A stretch of DNA of 62,957 nucleotides, from the NCBI RefSeq assembly GCF_019720915.1, contig NZ_JAHKSI010000009.1, forward strand, positions 1-62,957, given 5' to 3'. The DNA comes from Alkalihalobacillus sp. TS-13. Its GTDB lineage: Bacteria > Bacillota > Bacilli > Bacillales > Fictibacillaceae. A program made the position numbers and the translations under genes. The notes under the pieces are model-generated. The model searched no databases, was not told the DNA's origin, and worked only from the letters and a program-made list of their open reading frames with translations. Every line of letters begins with the position of its first letter. The first letter of the stretch is position 1. Shown piece by piece: positions 7,947-19,161 of the stretch.

Positions 7947-8744
7947 CTATGATCTTAGTAAGAATAATACGATGATCAATACAGCCACCATAAAAAGGGC
8001 CAGCGTATCAATCCCTTGCCATTTCAATATTCTGAGCTTCGTCCTGCCTTCACCGCCCCTGTAACCTCGAGCTTCCATTGCAAGCGCCAGGTCCTCAGCT
8101 CTTTTGAAAGCACTGATGAATAGTGGAACGAGCAGTGGAACGAATGCCTTGATCCGTTCTTTGATCGGGCCGCTTGAAAACTCAGCACCTCTTGCCGATT
8201 GTGCCTTCATGATTTTTTCTGTCTCTTGTAAAAGAGTCGGAATGAAGCGCAAGGAAATCGACATCATCAATGCGAATTCATGAACAGGAAACTTCACTTT
8301 TTTCAATGGATCCAGCAGACTTTCAATTCCATCCGTAATATCGATCGGTGTAGTTGTAAGGGTCAATAAAGATGTTAAGAGAATAAGGAATAAGAGCCGT
8401 AAAGCAATGAATACCCCTTGAACGACACCACCTTCGTGGATGGCTGTCCAACCGAAATCCACTAACACCGGACCTTCCTTCGTCATGAATAGGTGCAAGA
8501 TCATCGTAAATAGGATGATCCAAAGAATCGGTTTCAACCCTTTGATGATAAAGGAGATCGGCACTCTTGATAAAAAAGCTGTCCCAATCGTGAAGATACC
8601 GAGAAAAGCATAGCTTGACCAGTTGTTTGCGAGAAAGACAATAATGACATAGATGAATACGGCAATCAATTTAGCCCGCGGATCCATTCGATGGATGGGT
8701 GAATTTCCAGGAATGTACTGACCGATTATGACATTTTCCATCAT
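7947..8744 (-). CDS. ecfT: ECF transporter transmembrane subunit EcfT
   Basis: A 265-residue integral membrane subunit of a group II energy-coupling factor vitamin transporter. Hydrophobic helices lie at about 25-45, 50-80, 110-130 and 240-262. The two Ala-Arg-Gly coupling motifs (184-186 and 225-227), which contact the grooves of the ATPases, are present. It joins EcfA1, EcfA2 and interchangeable S-components encoded elsewhere. Its ATG overlaps the ecfA2 stop by four bases (translational coupling). Confidence 0.95.
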   Translation of the reverse strand: MMENVIIGQYIPGNSPIHRMDPRAKLIAVFIYVIIVFLANNWSSYAFLGIFTIGTAFLSRVPISFIIKGLKPILWIILFTMILHLFMTKEGPVLVDFGWTAIHEGGVVQGVFIALRLLFLILLTSLLTLTTTPIDITDGIESLLDPLKKVKFPVHEFALMMSISLRFIPTLLQETEKIMKAQSARGAEFSSGPIKERIKAFVPLLVPLFISAFKRAEDLALAMEARGYRGGEGRTKLRILKWQGIDTLALFMVAVLIIVLFLLRS

Positions 8745-9607
8745 TGGAGATTCCCCGCCTTCATCATCCGCTCAATGATCTCTACGACTGCCTCTTCTGT
8801 ATAACCCGCTTCAATAGAAATTCCGAAACGTTCCTGGAGAGATTTGAGAAAGCGTGTAGACTCCGGGATATCCAATCCTACAGCTTGAAGCTTGTCTTCC
8901 TGCCTGAAAATTTCTGCAGGTGTCCCTTCCATATAGACGGTTCCACCCGACATGACCATAATTCTGTCAGCGTAACGGGCAGTATCCTCCATACTATGTG
9001 TCACTAAAATGATTGTAATGTTGTGTTCCCGTTGCAATGACAAGAACAAATCCATCATTTCACGTTGTCCGCTTGGATCAAGACCCGCAGTAGGTTCATC
9101 AAGGATCAGGACATCAGGCTTCATCGCTAAAACGCCTGCAATGGCTACACGACGCATTTGACCACCGCTCAACTCAAAAGGTGATCGTTGCAAGTACTCT
9201 TCTCCGAGACCGACTGTGACAAGCGATTCTTTTGCCCTACGTTTTGCTTCAACCTCATTTACACCAAAGTTGCGAGGTCCGAAACAAATATCTTTCTCGA
9301 TAGTTTCTTCAAACAGTTGATGTTCAGGGTACTGGAATACCATGCCGACGTGCTTCCGGACTTCCTTGAGCCTTTTTCCTTTTTCATCTGGACGGATCGT
9401 CGTATCACCAATCGAAACAGAACCCGAAGTCGGTTTCAAAAGTCCGTTCAAATGTTGGATCAATGTTGATTTTCCTGAACCAGTATGACCGATGATCGCA
9501 TAAAAGCTTCCGGGCGATACATCGATTGAAACATCATACACTGCACGACGTTCCTTCGGTGTTCCCTTACTATAGATGTGTGCTAGCTGTTTTGTTGATA
9601 GTTCCAT
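8741..9607 (-). CDS. ecfA2: ECF transporter ATPase EcfA2
   Basis: A 288-residue ABC ATPase of the energy-coupling factor module. Walker [10 protein letters not shown] (40-48), Q-loop [10 protein letters not shown] (90-99), signature LSGGQ (146-150) and Walker B ILDE (168-171) are all intact. The YPEHQLF Q-loop form is typical of EcfA2. Its start overlaps the end of ecfA1 by 25 bases and its end overlaps ecfT, so the three ECF genes form one coupled unit for vitamin and metal uptake. Confidence 0.95.
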   Translation of the reverse strand: MELSTKQLAHIYSKGTPKERRAVYDVSIDVSPGSFYAIIGHTGSGKSTLIQHLNGLLKPTSGSVSIGDTTIRPDEKGKRLKEVRKHVGMVFQYPEHQLFEETIEKDICFGPRNFGVNEVEAKRRAKESLVTVGLGEEYLQRSPFELSGGQMRRVAIAGVLAMKPDVLILDEPTAGLDPSGQREMMDLFLSLQREHNITIILVTHSMEDTARYADRIMVMSGGTVYMEGTPAEIFRQEDKLQAVGLDIPESTRFLKSLQERFGISIEAGYTEEAVVEIIERMMKAGNLQ

Positions 9608-10422
9608 AATGCATCCACCAATTCTGTTTGTGTTAAAGTCGGCGCAGCTAAGTCAATCCCTTTTTCCTTCAACCTTTGTTGGATGCTCAATGAAAAAGGT
9701 AATTCTAGTCCAGCATCTAACAACAACTCGGTATTTTGAAAAACGTCTTTCGGCGATCCAGATGCCACCACTTCCCCTTGCTTCATCACAACGATCCGGT
9801 CTGCTTTAATTGCTTCTTCTAAATCATGGGTAATGGACAACACGGTGATGCCATCCTCTTTATTCAGTTCACGGATTGTCGCTAGTACCTCTTGCCGTCC
9901 TTTTGGATCAAGCATGCTCGTAGCTTCATCCAAGACGATGACATCTGGTCTTTGTGCTAAAACCCCTGCAATCGCCACTCTTTGCTTTTGTCCTCCTGAT
10001 AGCTGGTGAGGTTCCTGATTTTCATACTCGTTCATCTGTACCCGTGCCAACGACTCAGAAATCCGTCCAATCATCTCTTCACGTGGTACACCATAATTCT
10101 CGAGCCCGAATGCGACATCATCTTTTACGGACGTCCCGACAAACTGGTTATCCGGATTTTGAAAAACCATTCCTACCTGTTTTCTGATTTCCCACAGGTT
10201 TTCTTCGTTATCAGTTCTCTTCCCTCCGACAATAACCGTCCCTTCATCCGGAAGCAACAGTCCATTCAAAAGTTTTGCAAGTGTTGATTTCCCTGATCCG
10301 TTATGCCCGACGATTGATAGCCATTCGCCTTGGGGAACAGTCAAATTCACATTCGATAATCGATATGGACCATCGGTTTCATAGCGGAATAATACATCGT
10401 TTACTTCGATCAATTCCTTCAT
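9583..10422 (-). CDS. ecfA1: ECF transporter ATPase EcfA1
   Basis: A 279-residue ABC ATPase pairing with EcfA2. Walker A GHNGSGKST (39-47), Q-loop VFQNPDNQFV (86-95), LSGGQ (141-145) and Walker B VLDE (163-166) are intact. The frame is open to 10458, but ATG 10422 lies six bases after GAGGAGGGG and gives the family's N-terminus. It follows the alpha operon in the same order as B. subtilis, but here a gap of about 630 bp filled with repeats and a terminator separates it from rplQ. No clear promoter was found in the gap. Confidence 0.95.
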   Translation of the reverse strand: MKELIEVNDVLFRYETDGPYRLSNVNLTVPQGEWLSIVGHNGSGKSTLAKLLNGLLLPDEGTVIVGGKRTDNEENLWEIRKQVGMVFQNPDNQFVGTSVKDDVAFGLENYGVPREEMIGRISESLARVQMNEYENQEPHQLSGGQKQRVAIAGVLAQRPDVIVLDEATSMLDPKGRQEVLATIRELNKEDGITVLSITHDLEEAIKADRIVVMKQGEVVASGSPKDVFQNTELLLDAGLELPFSLSIQQRLKEKGIDLAAPTLTQTELVDALWNYQQNS

Positions 10423-10508
10423 TTCCGTCCCCTCCTCTACACTACAGGGCTGCCCCATTTTTATTAATAAATGACTTTGTTAAATACTAATGTTGATTTG
10501 GGTAGAGT

Positions 10509-10560
10509 TTAATTGAGCGAAATTCATGACACACTTGCCGGAAAAATGAGCCAGGTGCAC
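10509..10560 (-). repeat. E-family element, end fragment
   Basis: On the minus strand this reads CACCTGGCTCATTTTTCCGG then AGTGTGTCATGAATTTCGCTCAA, matching the right end of the E elements (CTGGCTCG-TTTTCCCGCAGGAGTGTCGCGAATTTCG). The left part is missing. Confidence 0.5.
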
Positions 10561-10572
10561 TCAAGCTTTCAG

Positions 10573-10760
10573 TTAACGGACACCACAGCCGTTATTTGTG
10601 GCAAAATCGGTGTTTCTGAATTTTTAACGGACACCACAGCCGTTATTTGTGAAAAAAGCAGCTGATTTTCGATGAAACTTGCAAAATAAGGTCCCTGGTG
10701 TCCGTTAGCTTTGTAATACATTGTTGTTTTGGTCAAATAAGGTCTCCTGTGTCCGTTAAC
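10573..10760. repeat. R2 palindromic element, two nested copies
   Basis: TTAACGGACACC occurs in direct orientation at 10573 and 10624; its inverse GGTGTCCGTTA ends at 10707 and a variant TGTGTCCGTTAA ends near 10759. The inner pair (10624-10707, 84 bp) has the same size, ends and AAAAGCAGCTG centre as the lone copy at 49405-49489. The outer pair looks like an older copy split by it. The gap from rplQ to ecfA1 contains only this element, E fragments and the rplQ terminator. Confidence 0.75.
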
Positions 10761-10803
10761 ATGCAAAGACAGCCATTATTGATGGCTTTGTTAACTTTCG
10801 TTT

Positions 10804-10937
10804 GTTGATTTTAAACGAAAATCACGACACTCCTGCGGGAACAGCGAGCCAGTTGAGACACCGCAACGGACTGTGAAAGTTCGTGAGGAGGCTCACGGTT
10901 CGCCCGCGGAAAGGGAGTGAATTTCGAAGAAATCAAC
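10804..10937 (-). repeat. E-family foldback element, copy 2
   Basis: On the minus strand it starts GTTGATTTCTTCGAAATTC, continues ACTCCCTTTCCGCGGGCGAA, then GAGCCTCCTCACG, and ends CCCGCAGGAGTGTCGTGATT and TTCGTTTAAAATCAAC. The two ends are imperfect inverted repeats of about 35 bp, so the whole 134 bp can fold. The ends match copy 1 (4283-4421). Confidence 0.75.
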
Positions 10938-10971
10938 ATCATTCTTTATTTAATAAATATTTTGAACGTAC

Positions 10972-11023
10972 GAAAAAAAGGGCATAGAATCAGTATCTGC
11001 TTTAGATTCTGTCCCGCCCTTTT
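10972..11023 (-). terminator. terminator of the S10-spc-alpha transcript after rplQ
   Basis: On the minus strand GGGC-GGG-ACAGAATC pairs with GATTCTATGCCC (GGG bulge), followed by TTTTTTTC. It ends the long ribosomal-protein transcript. Confidence 0.82.
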
Positions 11024-11056
11024 CGTCGATGTTATTGCACATTAATCTATTGTCGA

Positions 11057-11419
11057 TTAAACAAGCTCAATAATAACCATTGGTGCACCATCGCCGCGGC
11101 GAGGACCAATCTTCTGAATGCGAGTGTATCCACCCTGGCGATCTTCGTAGCGAGAAGCGATGTCAGAAAAAAGCTTCTGTACTGCTCCTTCTCCAGACTC
11201 TTCGTTCGCAACTTCATTACGTACGAATGAAGAAGCTTGACGACGAGCATGAAGGTCACCACGTTTGCCAAGTGTAATCATCTTTTCAACGACTGAACGA
11301 AGCTCTTTCGCTTTCGCTTCTGTAGTTTCGATGCGCTCGTTGATGATTAGATCTGTTGCTAAATCACGGAGTAAAGCTTTGCGTGCAGATGATACACGAC
11401 CTAACTTTTGATAAGCCAT
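11057..11419 (-). CDS. rplQ: 50S ribosomal protein L17
   Basis: A 120-residue L17 (bL17), located near the peptide exit tunnel. The N-terminal [20 protein letters not shown] block and the C-terminal [21 protein letters not shown] block are intact. Length matches B. subtilis. It is the last gene of the alpha operon after rpoA and is followed by a strong terminator. Confidence 0.98.
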   Translation of the reverse strand: MAYQKLGRVSSARKALLRDLATDLIINERIETTEAKAKELRSVVEKMITLGKRGDLHARRQASSFVRNEVANEESGEGAVQKLFSDIASRYEDRQGGYTRIQKIGPRRGDGAPMVIIELV

Positions 11420-11465
11420 GAGAGGTCCCTCCTTCTTTTGTTATTTCTTTATATCTGTAACGTTG

Positions 11466-12410
11466 CTATTCTTCATTACGTAAGCCAAGCCCAAGTTCTT
11501 CAAGCTTCTCCTGGACTTCTTCCAATGACTTCTTACCGAGGTTTCGAACTTTCATCATGTCCTCTTCAGACTTCTGAGTGAGCTCTTGTACGGTATTGAT
11601 GCCTGCACGTTTCAAGCAGTTGTAAGAACGAACGGAAAGATCAAGTTCTTCGATCGTCATCTCGAGTACTTTTTCCTTCTGATCTTCTTCTTTTTCAACC
11701 ATGATTTCAGCTTTTTGTGCTTGGTCGGTCAAACCTACGAAGATATTAAGGTGTTCCGTAACGATCTTCGCTCCAAGTGAAACAGCTTCTTCAGGTCGGA
11801 TGCTGCCATCTGTCCAGACATCGAGGGTTAGTTTGTCATAGTTTGTAACTTGGCCGATACGAGTGTTTTCTACCTGGTAGTTCACGCGAGTAACAGGCGT
11901 AAAGATCGAGTCAATTGGAATGACTCCAATTGCTTGTTCTTCCGACTTATTTCCTTCCGCTGGTACATAGCCTCTACCACGGACCGCGGTGATTTTCATT
12001 TGAAGATGCGCATCCTTATTCAATGTAGCAATGTGAAGATCTGGATTGAGAACTTCAACGTCACTATCATGTGTAATGTCTGCAGCTGTTACGACACCTT
12101 CACCTTGAACATCAATTTCAAGGGTCTTTTCTTCTTCAGAATAAATTTTCAACGCAAGCTTTTTAAGGCTTAAAATGACTGTTGTCACATCTTCTACAAC
12201 ACCATCAATCGTTGAAAACTCGTGCAATACCCCGTTTATTTGAACAGAGGTAGCCGCAGCTCCCGGAAGAGAAGACAATAAAATACGACGTAAGGAGTTG
12301 CCCAACGTGATCCCGTATCCACGCTCTAGAGGTTCAACAACAAATTTCCCGTAAGTTGCATCGTCGCTGAGCTCTACCGTTTCAATTCTTGGCTTTTCGA
12401 TTTCAATCAT
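11466..12410 (-). CDS. rpoA: DNA-directed RNA polymerase subunit alpha
   Basis: A 314-residue alpha subunit. The N-terminal dimerisation and assembly domain spans about 1-228 (with [19 protein letters not shown] at 29-47). A Glu/Lys linker follows, then the C-terminal domain (about 245-310) with [17 protein letters not shown] and [10 protein letters not shown] motifs that bind UP elements and regulators. Length equals B. subtilis RpoA (314). GAAGGAGGG eight bases before ATG supports the start. A hairpin of unknown role lies in the 190 bp leader from rpsK. Confidence 0.98.
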   Translation of the reverse strand: MIEIEKPRIETVELSDDATYGKFVVEPLERGYGITLGNSLRRILLSSLPGAAATSVQINGVLHEFSTIDGVVEDVTTVILSLKKLALKIYSEEEKTLEIDVQGEGVVTAADITHDSDVEVLNPDLHIATLNKDAHLQMKITAVRGRGYVPAEGNKSEEQAIGVIPIDSIFTPVTRVNYQVENTRIGQVTNYDKLTLDVWTDGSIRPEEAVSLGAKIVTEHLNIFVGLTDQAQKAEIMVEKEEDQKEKVLEMTIEELDLSVRSYNCLKRAGINTVQELTQKSEEDMMKVRNLGKKSLEEVQEKLEELGLGLRNEE

Positions 12411-12489
12411 TCAACAAACCCTCCTTCAAAACGTCGAACCTCGGCCAGACCCCGTCGATCCAACCGAAATTCCTAATAATGCGTCCTTA

Positions 12490-12514
12490 TAGGTTATTAC
12501 CTATAAATAACCTA
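12490..12514 (-). promoter_or_regulatory. hairpin in the rpsK-rpoA gap
   Basis: A perfect 9 bp inverted repeat TAGGTTATT / AATAACCTA with a 7-base loop, with no T-tract after it. The 190 bp gap is long for this operon and also contains two TATAAT words on the minus strand without good -35 boxes. It could be an mRNA stability or translational control structure; the role is unknown. Confidence 0.45.
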
Positions 12515-12602
12515 CCAGTATGCATTGCTCAATTATAGTTCATACATAACCATTATAGACAGGTTTCCAAATTGTAATACTTAAGGCTTTGAACCTCAAG
12601 CA

Positions 12603-12998
12603 TTAAACACGACGACGTTTTGGCGGACGGCATCCATTATGAGGAACTGGTGTTACGTCACGGATTGCTGTTACTTCAAGTCCTACAGCTTGAAGTGCAC
12701 GGATAGCAGCTTCACGTCCAGCGCCAGGACCCTTTACAGTAACTTCAAGAGTCTTCATTCCGTGTTCCATTGCAGTTTTCCCAGCTGTTTCGGCTGCCAT
12801 TTGCGCTGCAAACGGAGTGGATTTACGAGAACCTTTGAATCCAAGGTTGCCTGATGAAGCCCAGGAAACTGCATTACCGTGCGTATCAGTAATTGTAACA
12901 ATCGTATTGTTGAAAGTGGAACGGATATGTGCGATACCACTCTCAATATTCTTTTTGACTTTACGCTTACGAGTGTTTGTTTTACGTTGTTTAGCCAT
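12603..12998 (-). CDS. rpsK: 30S ribosomal protein S11
   Basis: A 131-residue S11 (uS11), part of the small-subunit platform near the mRNA exit. It has [18 protein letters not shown] near the N-terminus and the basic C-terminal end [12 protein letters not shown] (120-131). Length matches B. subtilis. It lies between rpsM (18 bp upstream) and rpoA in the alpha operon. Confidence 0.98.
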   Translation of the reverse strand: MAKQRKTNTRKRKVKKNIESGIAHIRSTFNNTIVTITDTHGNAVSWASSGNLGFKGSRKSTPFAAQMAAETAGKTAMEHGMKTLEVTVKGPGAGREAAIRALQAVGLEVTAIRDVTPVPHNGCRPPKRRRV

Positions 12999-13016
12999 GT
13001 GAGTTTACCTCCCTTA

Positions 13017-13382
13017 CTATTTCTTCTTATTCGCAACTGTACGACGTGGGCCTTTACGTGTACGTGAGTTGTTTTTCGTTTTTTGTCCGCGAACTGGAAG
13101 ACCACGGCGATGACGGATACCTCTGTAGCTTCCGATCTCGATCAAACGCTTGATGTTAAGGGAAACTTCACGACGAAGGTCACCTTCTACTTTGTGTTTG
13201 TCGAGGATATCACGAATCTTGTTCAATTCTTCTTCAGTCAGGTCTCTAACACGTGTTTCTTCAGAGACACCAGCTTCAGCAAGAACCTTTTGAGCAGTAG
13301 ACTTTCCGATACCGAAAATATACGTTAATGAAATGACAACTCGTTTGTCACGAGGGATATCAATTCCTGCAATACGTGCCAT
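13017..13382 (-). CDS. rpsM: 30S ribosomal protein S13
   Basis: A 121-residue S13 (uS13) in the head of the small subunit, contacting P-site tRNA and bridging to the large subunit. The start [20 protein letters not shown], the [18 protein letters not shown] motif and the basic tail ending NKKK are intact. SD AGGAGGTGC precedes the ATG. Alpha operon, after rpmJ. Confidence 0.98.
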   Translation of the reverse strand: MARIAGIDIPRDKRVVISLTYIFGIGKSTAQKVLAEAGVSEETRVRDLTEEELNKIRDILDKHKVEGDLRREVSLNIKRLIEIGSYRGIRHRRGLPVRGQKTKNNSRTRKGPRRTVANKKK

Positions 13383-13401
13383 GTATGTGCACCTCCTGTT
13401 C

Positions 13402-13602
<201 letters not shown>

Positions 13603-13689
13603 TCAATTAGCTTAACCGTTTCACTCACTACAGTGTGGTCTCATTCATATGCCTTCAAACATACACAAGGCATTTACCGGAAAAATGTC

Positions 13690-13908
13690 TTACTTGTAAC
13701 GATACGTGATACGACCACGTGATAAATCGTACGGAGACAATTCCACGGTTACTTTATCGCCTGGCAGTATGCGAATATAATGCATACGAATCTTCCCAGA
13801 AACGTGAGCTAAAATTTTATGACCATTCTCAAGCTCTACACGAAACATTGCATTCGGAAGAGGCTCAATAACGGTTCCTTCTACCTCGATTACATCTTCT
13901 TTAGCCAT
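13690..13908 (-). CDS. infA: translation initiation factor IF-1
   Basis: A 72-residue IF-1, a single OB-fold protein that binds the A site of the small subunit during initiation. The start is ATG 13908 ([13 protein letters not shown]), nine bases after AAGGGAG; the frame runs open to 13947 but the shorter form is exactly the family length. The motifs [18 protein letters not shown] and RIRILPGD-like (YIRILPGD) are present. It overlaps the upstream KOW protein gene by eight bases. Confidence 0.97.
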   Translation of the reverse strand: MAKEDVIEVEGTVIEPLPNAMFRVELENGHKILAHVSGKIRMHYIRILPGDKVTVELSPYDLSRGRITYRYK

Positions 13909-14224
13909 CGATTTGTTCTCCCTTCTCAAGCAAGTGTGCTTGATCATTCAAGAATTTCGACACGGCGAAACGCAATTTACCGTTTGTTACACGTCCTGTT
14001 TCATCGATGCTTCGCTTAACTTCCGGCGAAATATATTGAAACAGCTCTAGATGATTGATGTTCTTCTTCTTTGCTCGGTCATATTTTCGTTTATCACCGT
14101 CAGCGATGAGGACAAATTTATCGTCCACGATACCCACAATTACATTGATTTGACTAGCATCCCGCCCTCGCAAGATATGGACCAATTGTCCAACTTGCGG
14201 TATCGGCTCGGATTCACTCACCAT
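13901..14224 (-). CDS. ybzG: KOW-domain RNA-binding protein (L14e/L27e-like)
   Basis: A 107-residue small basic protein. The N-terminal half (residues 10-55: [12 protein letters not shown]...[11 protein letters not shown]) resembles the KOW fold of archaeal and eukaryotic L14e/L27e proteins. The C-terminal half is a charged helix. Orthologues sit between map and infA in Bacillus and related genera; their function is not known to me, and ribosome or rRNA binding is an inference from the fold. The gene symbol is from synteny and is less certain than the family. Confidence 0.8.
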   Translation of the reverse strand: MVSESEPIPQVGQLVHILRGRDASQINVIVGIVDDKFVLIADGDKRKYDRAKKKNINHLELFQYISPEVKRSIDETGRVTNGKLRFAVSKFLNDQAHLLEKGEQIDG

Positions 14225-14237
14225 TTATCACCTTCAC

Positions 14238-14983
14238 TTAGGCTTTTGTTAAAATTTCGAAACCATCTTCAACAATAGCAATGGTATGCTCGAAATGCGC
14301 ACAGTTTTTCCCATCCTGGGTAACGACAGTCCAGTTATCTGCTAACGTTCGAACATATCGTGATCCTGCATTCACCATCGGCTCAACAGCTAGAACCATC
14401 CCTGGCTTTAGACGCGGTCCTTTTCCCGGTGGTCCAAAATGAGGAATTTGTGGATCCTCGTGGAGATCTTGCCCGACTCCGTGGCCGACGTATTCACGTA
14501 CTACCGAAAAGCCTTCCGCTTCAACATACGATTGTATCGCATGAGAGATGTTTGTGAGTCTTTCCCCAGGCTTCGCTTCTGCAAGACCTTTATATAACGA
14601 TTGTTCGGTTACCTCTAAAAGATGTTTGTTCTCGTCGGAGATTTCTCCGACACCGTAAGTCCAAGCTGAATCGCCATGGTATCCATTGTATTTCGCACCG
14701 ATGTCGATTGAGATGATATCTCCATCCTTCAGTACTTTTTTACCTGGAATCCCGTGAACCAGCTCTTCGTTTACGGAAGCACAAATACTACCTGTAAAAC
14801 CATTATAGCCTTTAAAAGAAGGAATTGCATCGTGGCTACGAATAAACTTTTCAGCGATTGCGTCAAGTTCCTTGGTAGTCACTCCTGGTTTAATGTGCTT
14901 CTGGAGCTCCTGATGAGTTAAAGCAACAATCTTCCCAGCTTCCCGCATGATTTCAACCTCACGCGAAGTCTTAGATATGATCA

Positions 14984-14984
<1 letters not shown>
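14238..14984 (-). CDS. map: methionine aminopeptidase type I
   Basis: A 248-residue enzyme that removes the initiator methionine from new proteins. The five metal ligands Asp94, Asp105, His168, Glu201 and Glu232 are present, with the substrate-contacting His77 (VHGIP). Length matches Map of B. subtilis (248). The ATG overlaps the adk stop codon by one base (TAATG), indicating translational coupling inside the spc operon. Confidence 0.97.
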
Positions 14985-15634
<650 letters not shown>

Positions 15635-15706
15635 CTAATCCCTCCATACGGTCACAAACGTACATTGTAAAGAGAGTGGGGAATTCGGATGATTCCCTGT
15701 TCTCCT

Positions 15707-16996
15707 CTATTTGATAAAGCCTTTGTAATGACGTTTAATTAATTGGCTTTCAATTCGTTTCATAATGTCTAATGCTACACCAACCACGATCAATAAGCTG
15801 GTACCGCCTATTTGTAAAGATTGAGGCAAGTTTGCGAACTTGATGAAGAAAATCGGTAAGATCGAAACAAAAGCCAAGAATAAGGCTCCGACAAAAGTCA
15901 GACGATAGAGAATACGCACAATGTACGTTTCTGTATTCTTACCCGGACGGATTCCTGGGATGTATCCACCTTGTTTCTTCAAATTCTCCGCCATTTGTTC
16001 AGGGTTGACCTGAACGAATGTATAGAAATACGTAAATCCGATGATCAAAGCCGAGTATACGACCATACCCACCGGTGTCGTATAATCAAATGTGTTTGTA
16101 ATGAATCTGGTCACCGCGTTTTCAGCAAAGAATCCTGCGATTGTCGGTGGTGCAATGATCAATGAAATTGCAAAGATAACCGGAATTACCCCTGCAGCGT
16201 TGACCTTGAGTGGAAGATGTGTCTGTTGTCCTCCCACAGGTTTGTTGTTCACAACACGTTTTGCGTATTGGATCGGGATCTTACGCAATCCTTGTTGAAT
16301 GAAGATTACGAAGACAGTCAATATCACTATTGCTAGTGCAATAAGGAGCACCTTGACGATTCCGATGAACAGGGTCTGTTCTGATCCTGCGAACTGAGTA
16401 GCATAGAACTGGTTCAATGCACCTGGAACAGCGGCTACGATACCAGCGAAAATCAGAATGGAAATACCATTCCCGACACCATGTGATGTGATTTGCTCAC
16501 CTAACCACATCAGGAATGCGGTACCTGCTGTCAACACTAAAGCGATGAGCAGGTAAGTCGGAATGCTTGGGTTAGGAATCAAACCTGGGAACAGGTTGTT
16601 GAATCCAATCGACATTCCGATCGCCTGGATGAATCCAAGTACGATCGTTCCATAACGAGTGAATTGCGCAAGCTTTTTACGCCCAACTTCACCTTGCTTA
16701 GACCATTCGGTAAACTTCGGTACAACATCCATCTGTAATAACTGTACAATGATCGATGCTGTGATATATGGCATGATCCCCATTGCAAAAATCGAGAAGT
16801 TTTGCAGGGCGCCACCGCCGAACGTATTCAGAAAACCGAATACGTTCATCTGATTCTGAAAATCTAGCACATCCTTGTTTACACTCGGCACAGGAATGAA
16901 TGTTCCGATCCGAAAGATAACAAGCATTGCTAGTGTAAAAAATACTTTGTTTCTTATATCACTTACGCGCATAATATTGGAGATTGTACGGAACAT
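15707..16996 (-). CDS. secY: protein translocase channel subunit SecY
   Basis: A 429-residue channel protein of the Sec translocon with ten predicted membrane helices. The N-terminus [20 protein letters not shown], the plug-region residues after helix 1 and the large cytoplasmic loops ([17 protein letters not shown] near 250-266; [16 protein letters not shown] near 340-357) are intact. It is the channel partner of SecE (43771-43965) and SecA. The ATG overlaps the rplO stop codon by one base. Confidence 0.98.
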   Translation of the reverse strand: MFRTISNIMRVSDIRNKVFFTLAMLVIFRIGTFIPVPSVNKDVLDFQNQMNVFGFLNTFGGGALQNFSIFAMGIMPYITASIIVQLLQMDVVPKFTEWSKQGEVGRKKLAQFTRYGTIVLGFIQAIGMSIGFNNLFPGLIPNPSIPTYLLIALVLTAGTAFLMWLGEQITSHGVGNGISILIFAGIVAAVPGALNQFYATQFAGSEQTLFIGIVKVLLIALAIVILTVFVIFIQQGLRKIPIQYAKRVVNNKPVGGQQTHLPLKVNAAGVIPVIFAISLIIAPPTIAGFFAENAVTRFITNTFDYTTPVGMVVYSALIIGFTYFYTFVQVNPEQMAENLKKQGGYIPGIRPGKNTETYIVRILYRLTFVGALFLAFVSILPIFFIKFANLPQSLQIGGTSLLIVVGVALDIMKRIESQLIKRHYKGFIK

Positions 16997-17445
16997 TACA
17001 TCACCTCAGCATTTCCGCCTGCTGTTTCAATTGCTTCCTTAGCAGAACCAGAAAATTTATGAGCTTTTACAGTAAGCTTCGTTTCTAATTTTCCATTTCC
17101 AAGGATCTTCACTCCGTCTTTCAACTTGCTGATGACACCCGTCTCGAGAAGTAGTTCAGGAGTGACTTCAGTTCCTTCTTCAAAACGGTTTAAAGCATCC
17201 AAGTTCACAACCGCATATTCAACACGAGTTGGGTTTGTGAATCCACGTTTCGGTAAACGTCTTGCAAGCGGGTTTTGACCACCTTCGAATCCTGGTCGCA
17301 CGCCTCCACCAGAGCGAGCATTTTGCCCTTTGTGTCCACGTCCACTTGTCTTACCATTACCGGAACCAATTCCACGTCCAACACGATTACGGCTGCCACG
17401 AGAACCTTCAGATGGTTTCAGTTCATGAAGTTTCATTATCGGCAC
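16996..17445 (-). CDS. rplO: 50S ribosomal protein L15
   Basis: A 149-residue L15 (uL15), a late assembly protein. The extended Gly/Arg/Ser-rich N-terminal arm (residues 12-55, [12 protein letters not shown] and [13 protein letters not shown]) reaches into 23S rRNA; the globular part follows, with RLPKRGF near 62-68. B. subtilis L15 is 146 residues. It ends within the secY start codon. Confidence 0.98.
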   Translation of the reverse strand: MPIMKLHELKPSEGSRGSRNRVGRGIGSGNGKTSGRGHKGQNARSGGGVRPGFEGGQNPLARRLPKRGFTNPTRVEYAVVNLDALNRFEEGTEVTPELLLETGVISKLKDGVKILGNGKLETKLTVKAHKFSGSAKEAIETAGGNAEVM

Positions 17446-17469
17446 CTCCTCATGATTTATATCGTCTTA

Positions 17470-17658
17470 TTATTCGTTGATTTCATTAACAGTTACAAGA
17501 TGAGACACCTTGTTCACCATACCACGAATCGCTTCGTTGTCTTCGTGTACAACTGTTTGGTGCATCTTACGCAAACCAAGTGTCTTCACTGTAACACGTT
17601 GGTTTTCAGGACGACCAATTAAACTACGAGTGAGGGTGACTTCTAATTTCTTAGCCAT
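17470..17658 (-). CDS. rpmD: 50S ribosomal protein L30
   Basis: A 62-residue L30 (uL30) with the family signature [20 protein letters not shown] (10-29) and [18 protein letters not shown] (38-55). It is two or three residues longer at the C-terminus than the common 59-60. It lies between rpsE and rplO in the spc operon. Confidence 0.97.
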   Translation of the reverse strand: MAKKLEVTLTRSLIGRPENQRVTVKTLGLRKMHQTVVHEDNEAIRGMVNKVSHLVTVNEINE

Positions 17659-17671
17659 TCAAAATCCCTCC

Positions 17672-18172
17672 TTAACCTAATAGTTCTTCAACTGATTTGC
17701 CGCGTAATTTCGCAACGTCCTCAGCACGTTTTAGATTTTTAAGTCCATTGATTGTTGCACGTACCATGTTGATCGGGTTGTTAGATCCTAATGATTTAGA
17801 TAGGATGTCACCAACTCCAGCCAACTCTAGTACCGCACGTACAGGTCCTCCAGCGATGACTCCTGTACCCTCAGATGCAGGTTTCAACAATACGTTACCT
17901 GCTCCATATCGTCCGTTGATCTGGTGAGGAAGCGTCGTACCAACAATCGGTACTGTGATAAGATTTTTCTTCGCATCTTCGATAGCCTTGCGGATCGCTT
18001 CTGGTACCTCTTGTGCTTTACCAGTACCGAATCCTACATGACCGTTTTTATCTCCAACTACCACAACCGCAGCAAAGCGAAAGCGACGTCCACCTTTTAC
18101 AACCTTTGCAACACGGTTAACGGTAACAACACGTTCTTCAAGTTCTAGTTTGTTTGGATCGATTCCACGCAT
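17672..18172 (-). CDS. rpsE: 30S ribosomal protein S5
   Basis: A 166-residue S5 (uS5), involved in decoding accuracy and in the mRNA entry tunnel. It has the N-terminal double-stranded RNA-binding-like domain ([20 protein letters not shown]) and the ribosomal S5 signature ([20 protein letters not shown]). The C-terminal domain includes [19 protein letters not shown]. Length matches B. subtilis (166). Confidence 0.98.
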   Translation of the reverse strand: MRGIDPNKLELEERVVTVNRVAKVVKGGRRFRFAAVVVVGDKNGHVGFGTGKAQEVPEAIRKAIEDAKKNLITVPIVGTTLPHQINGRYGAGNVLLKPASEGTGVIAGGPVRAVLELAGVGDILSKSLGSNNPINMVRATINGLKNLKRAEDVAKLRGKSVEELLG

Positions 18173-18193
18173 GATTGGATTTCCCTCCTTCTA

Positions 18194-18556
18194 TTAAAAT
18201 TGTAGTCCAGCTTCGCGAGCTGCGTCAGCTAGTGCTTTCACACGTCCGTGATAGATATATCCACCGCGGTCGAATACAACTACTTTATGTCCAGCTTCAA
18301 CTGCGCGCTTTGCAATTGCTTCGCCGACTTTCTTTGCAGCTTCAACATTTCCACCGTTATCAACATCTACATCAGAATCTAAAGTAGAAGCAGACAACAA
18401 CGTTACTCCGTTTTCATCATCGATCAATTGAGCGTAAATGTGCTTTGATGAGCGGAATACGTTCAAGCGAGGACGTTCTGCTGTTCCGAAAATAGTACGG
18501 CGCACACGAGCGTGTCTTTTCTTACGCGCAGCATTTTTATCAAGCTTCGTAATCAT
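18194..18556 (-). CDS. rplR: 50S ribosomal protein L18
   Basis: A 120-residue L18 (uL18), which binds 5S rRNA with L5 in the central protuberance. A basic N-terminus ([15 protein letters not shown]) is followed by the globular RNA-binding domain ending [15 protein letters not shown]. Length equals B. subtilis. Spc operon, between rplF and rpsE. Confidence 0.98.
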   Translation of the reverse strand: MITKLDKNAARKKRHARVRRTIFGTAERPRLNVFRSSKHIYAQLIDDENGVTLLSASTLDSDVDVDNGGNVEAAKKVGEAIAKRAVEAGHKVVVFDRGGYIYHGRVKALADAAREAGLQF

Positions 18557-18588
18557 CCTACGCCACTCCTTTCCGTAATCTTACGTTA

Positions 18589-19128
18589 CTATTTACCAGT
18601 CTTACCTTCCTTACGACGAACATATTCTCCTTCGTAACGGATACCTTTACCTTTATACGGTTCTGGAAGACGAACAGAGCGAATATTCGCTGCAACAGCA
18701 CCAACACGTTCTTTGTCGATACCTTTAACGACTACTTTCGTATTCGCTGGTACTTCAATTTCGATTCCTTGTTCAGGAACGATCTCAACAGGGTGAGAGT
18801 AACCAACGTTCAACACTAGTTTGTTACCGGTTTTGTTTGCACGATATCCAACCCCAACTAGTTCAAGAGCTTTCTCATATCCCTTAGCAACACCTTCGAT
18901 CATGTTGCCGATGATACTAGCTGTTGTACCGTGAAGAGCTTTATGGTCTTTGTGATCGCTTGGGCGTTCAACAGTAACCTTGCTATCTTCAATGTTGATT
19001 TTCATGTCAGGGTTAAAAGAGCGAGTCAATTCACCTTTAGGACCTTTGACAGTCACGACGTTGTTGTCATTCTTCTCAACTGTCACGCCGCTTGGAATTT
19101 CTAAGTGTTTGTTACCAATACGAGACAT
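18589..19128 (-). CDS. rplF: 50S ribosomal protein L6
   Basis: A 179-residue L6 (uL6), made of two similar domains, near the factor-binding site of the large subunit. The N-terminus [16 protein letters not shown] and the C-terminal signature [20 protein letters not shown] (155-174) are intact. Length matches B. subtilis (179). Spc operon, between rpsH and rplR. Confidence 0.98.
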   Translation of the reverse strand: MSRIGNKHLEIPSGVTVEKNDNNVVTVKGPKGELTRSFNPDMKINIEDSKVTVERPSDHKDHKALHGTTASIIGNMIEGVAKGYEKALELVGVGYRANKTGNKLVLNVGYSHPVEIVPEQGIEIEVPANTKVVVKGIDKERVGAVAANIRSVRLPEPYKGKGIRYEGEYVRRKEGKTGK

Positions 19129-19161
19129 TCAGGCTGCACCTCCATTCTTTCTATCTTTCGA

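Noticed and set aside
10573-10760. CRISPR array hypothesis for repeated TTAACGGACACC words
   Set aside because: The copies are in mixed orientation with unequal spacers and form inverted pairs; there is no leader and no cas gene.
10569-10766. Open frame of 65 codons upstream of ecfA1
   Set aside because: It lies wholly within the palindromic R2 elements; the repeated peptide words follow from the DNA repeat.
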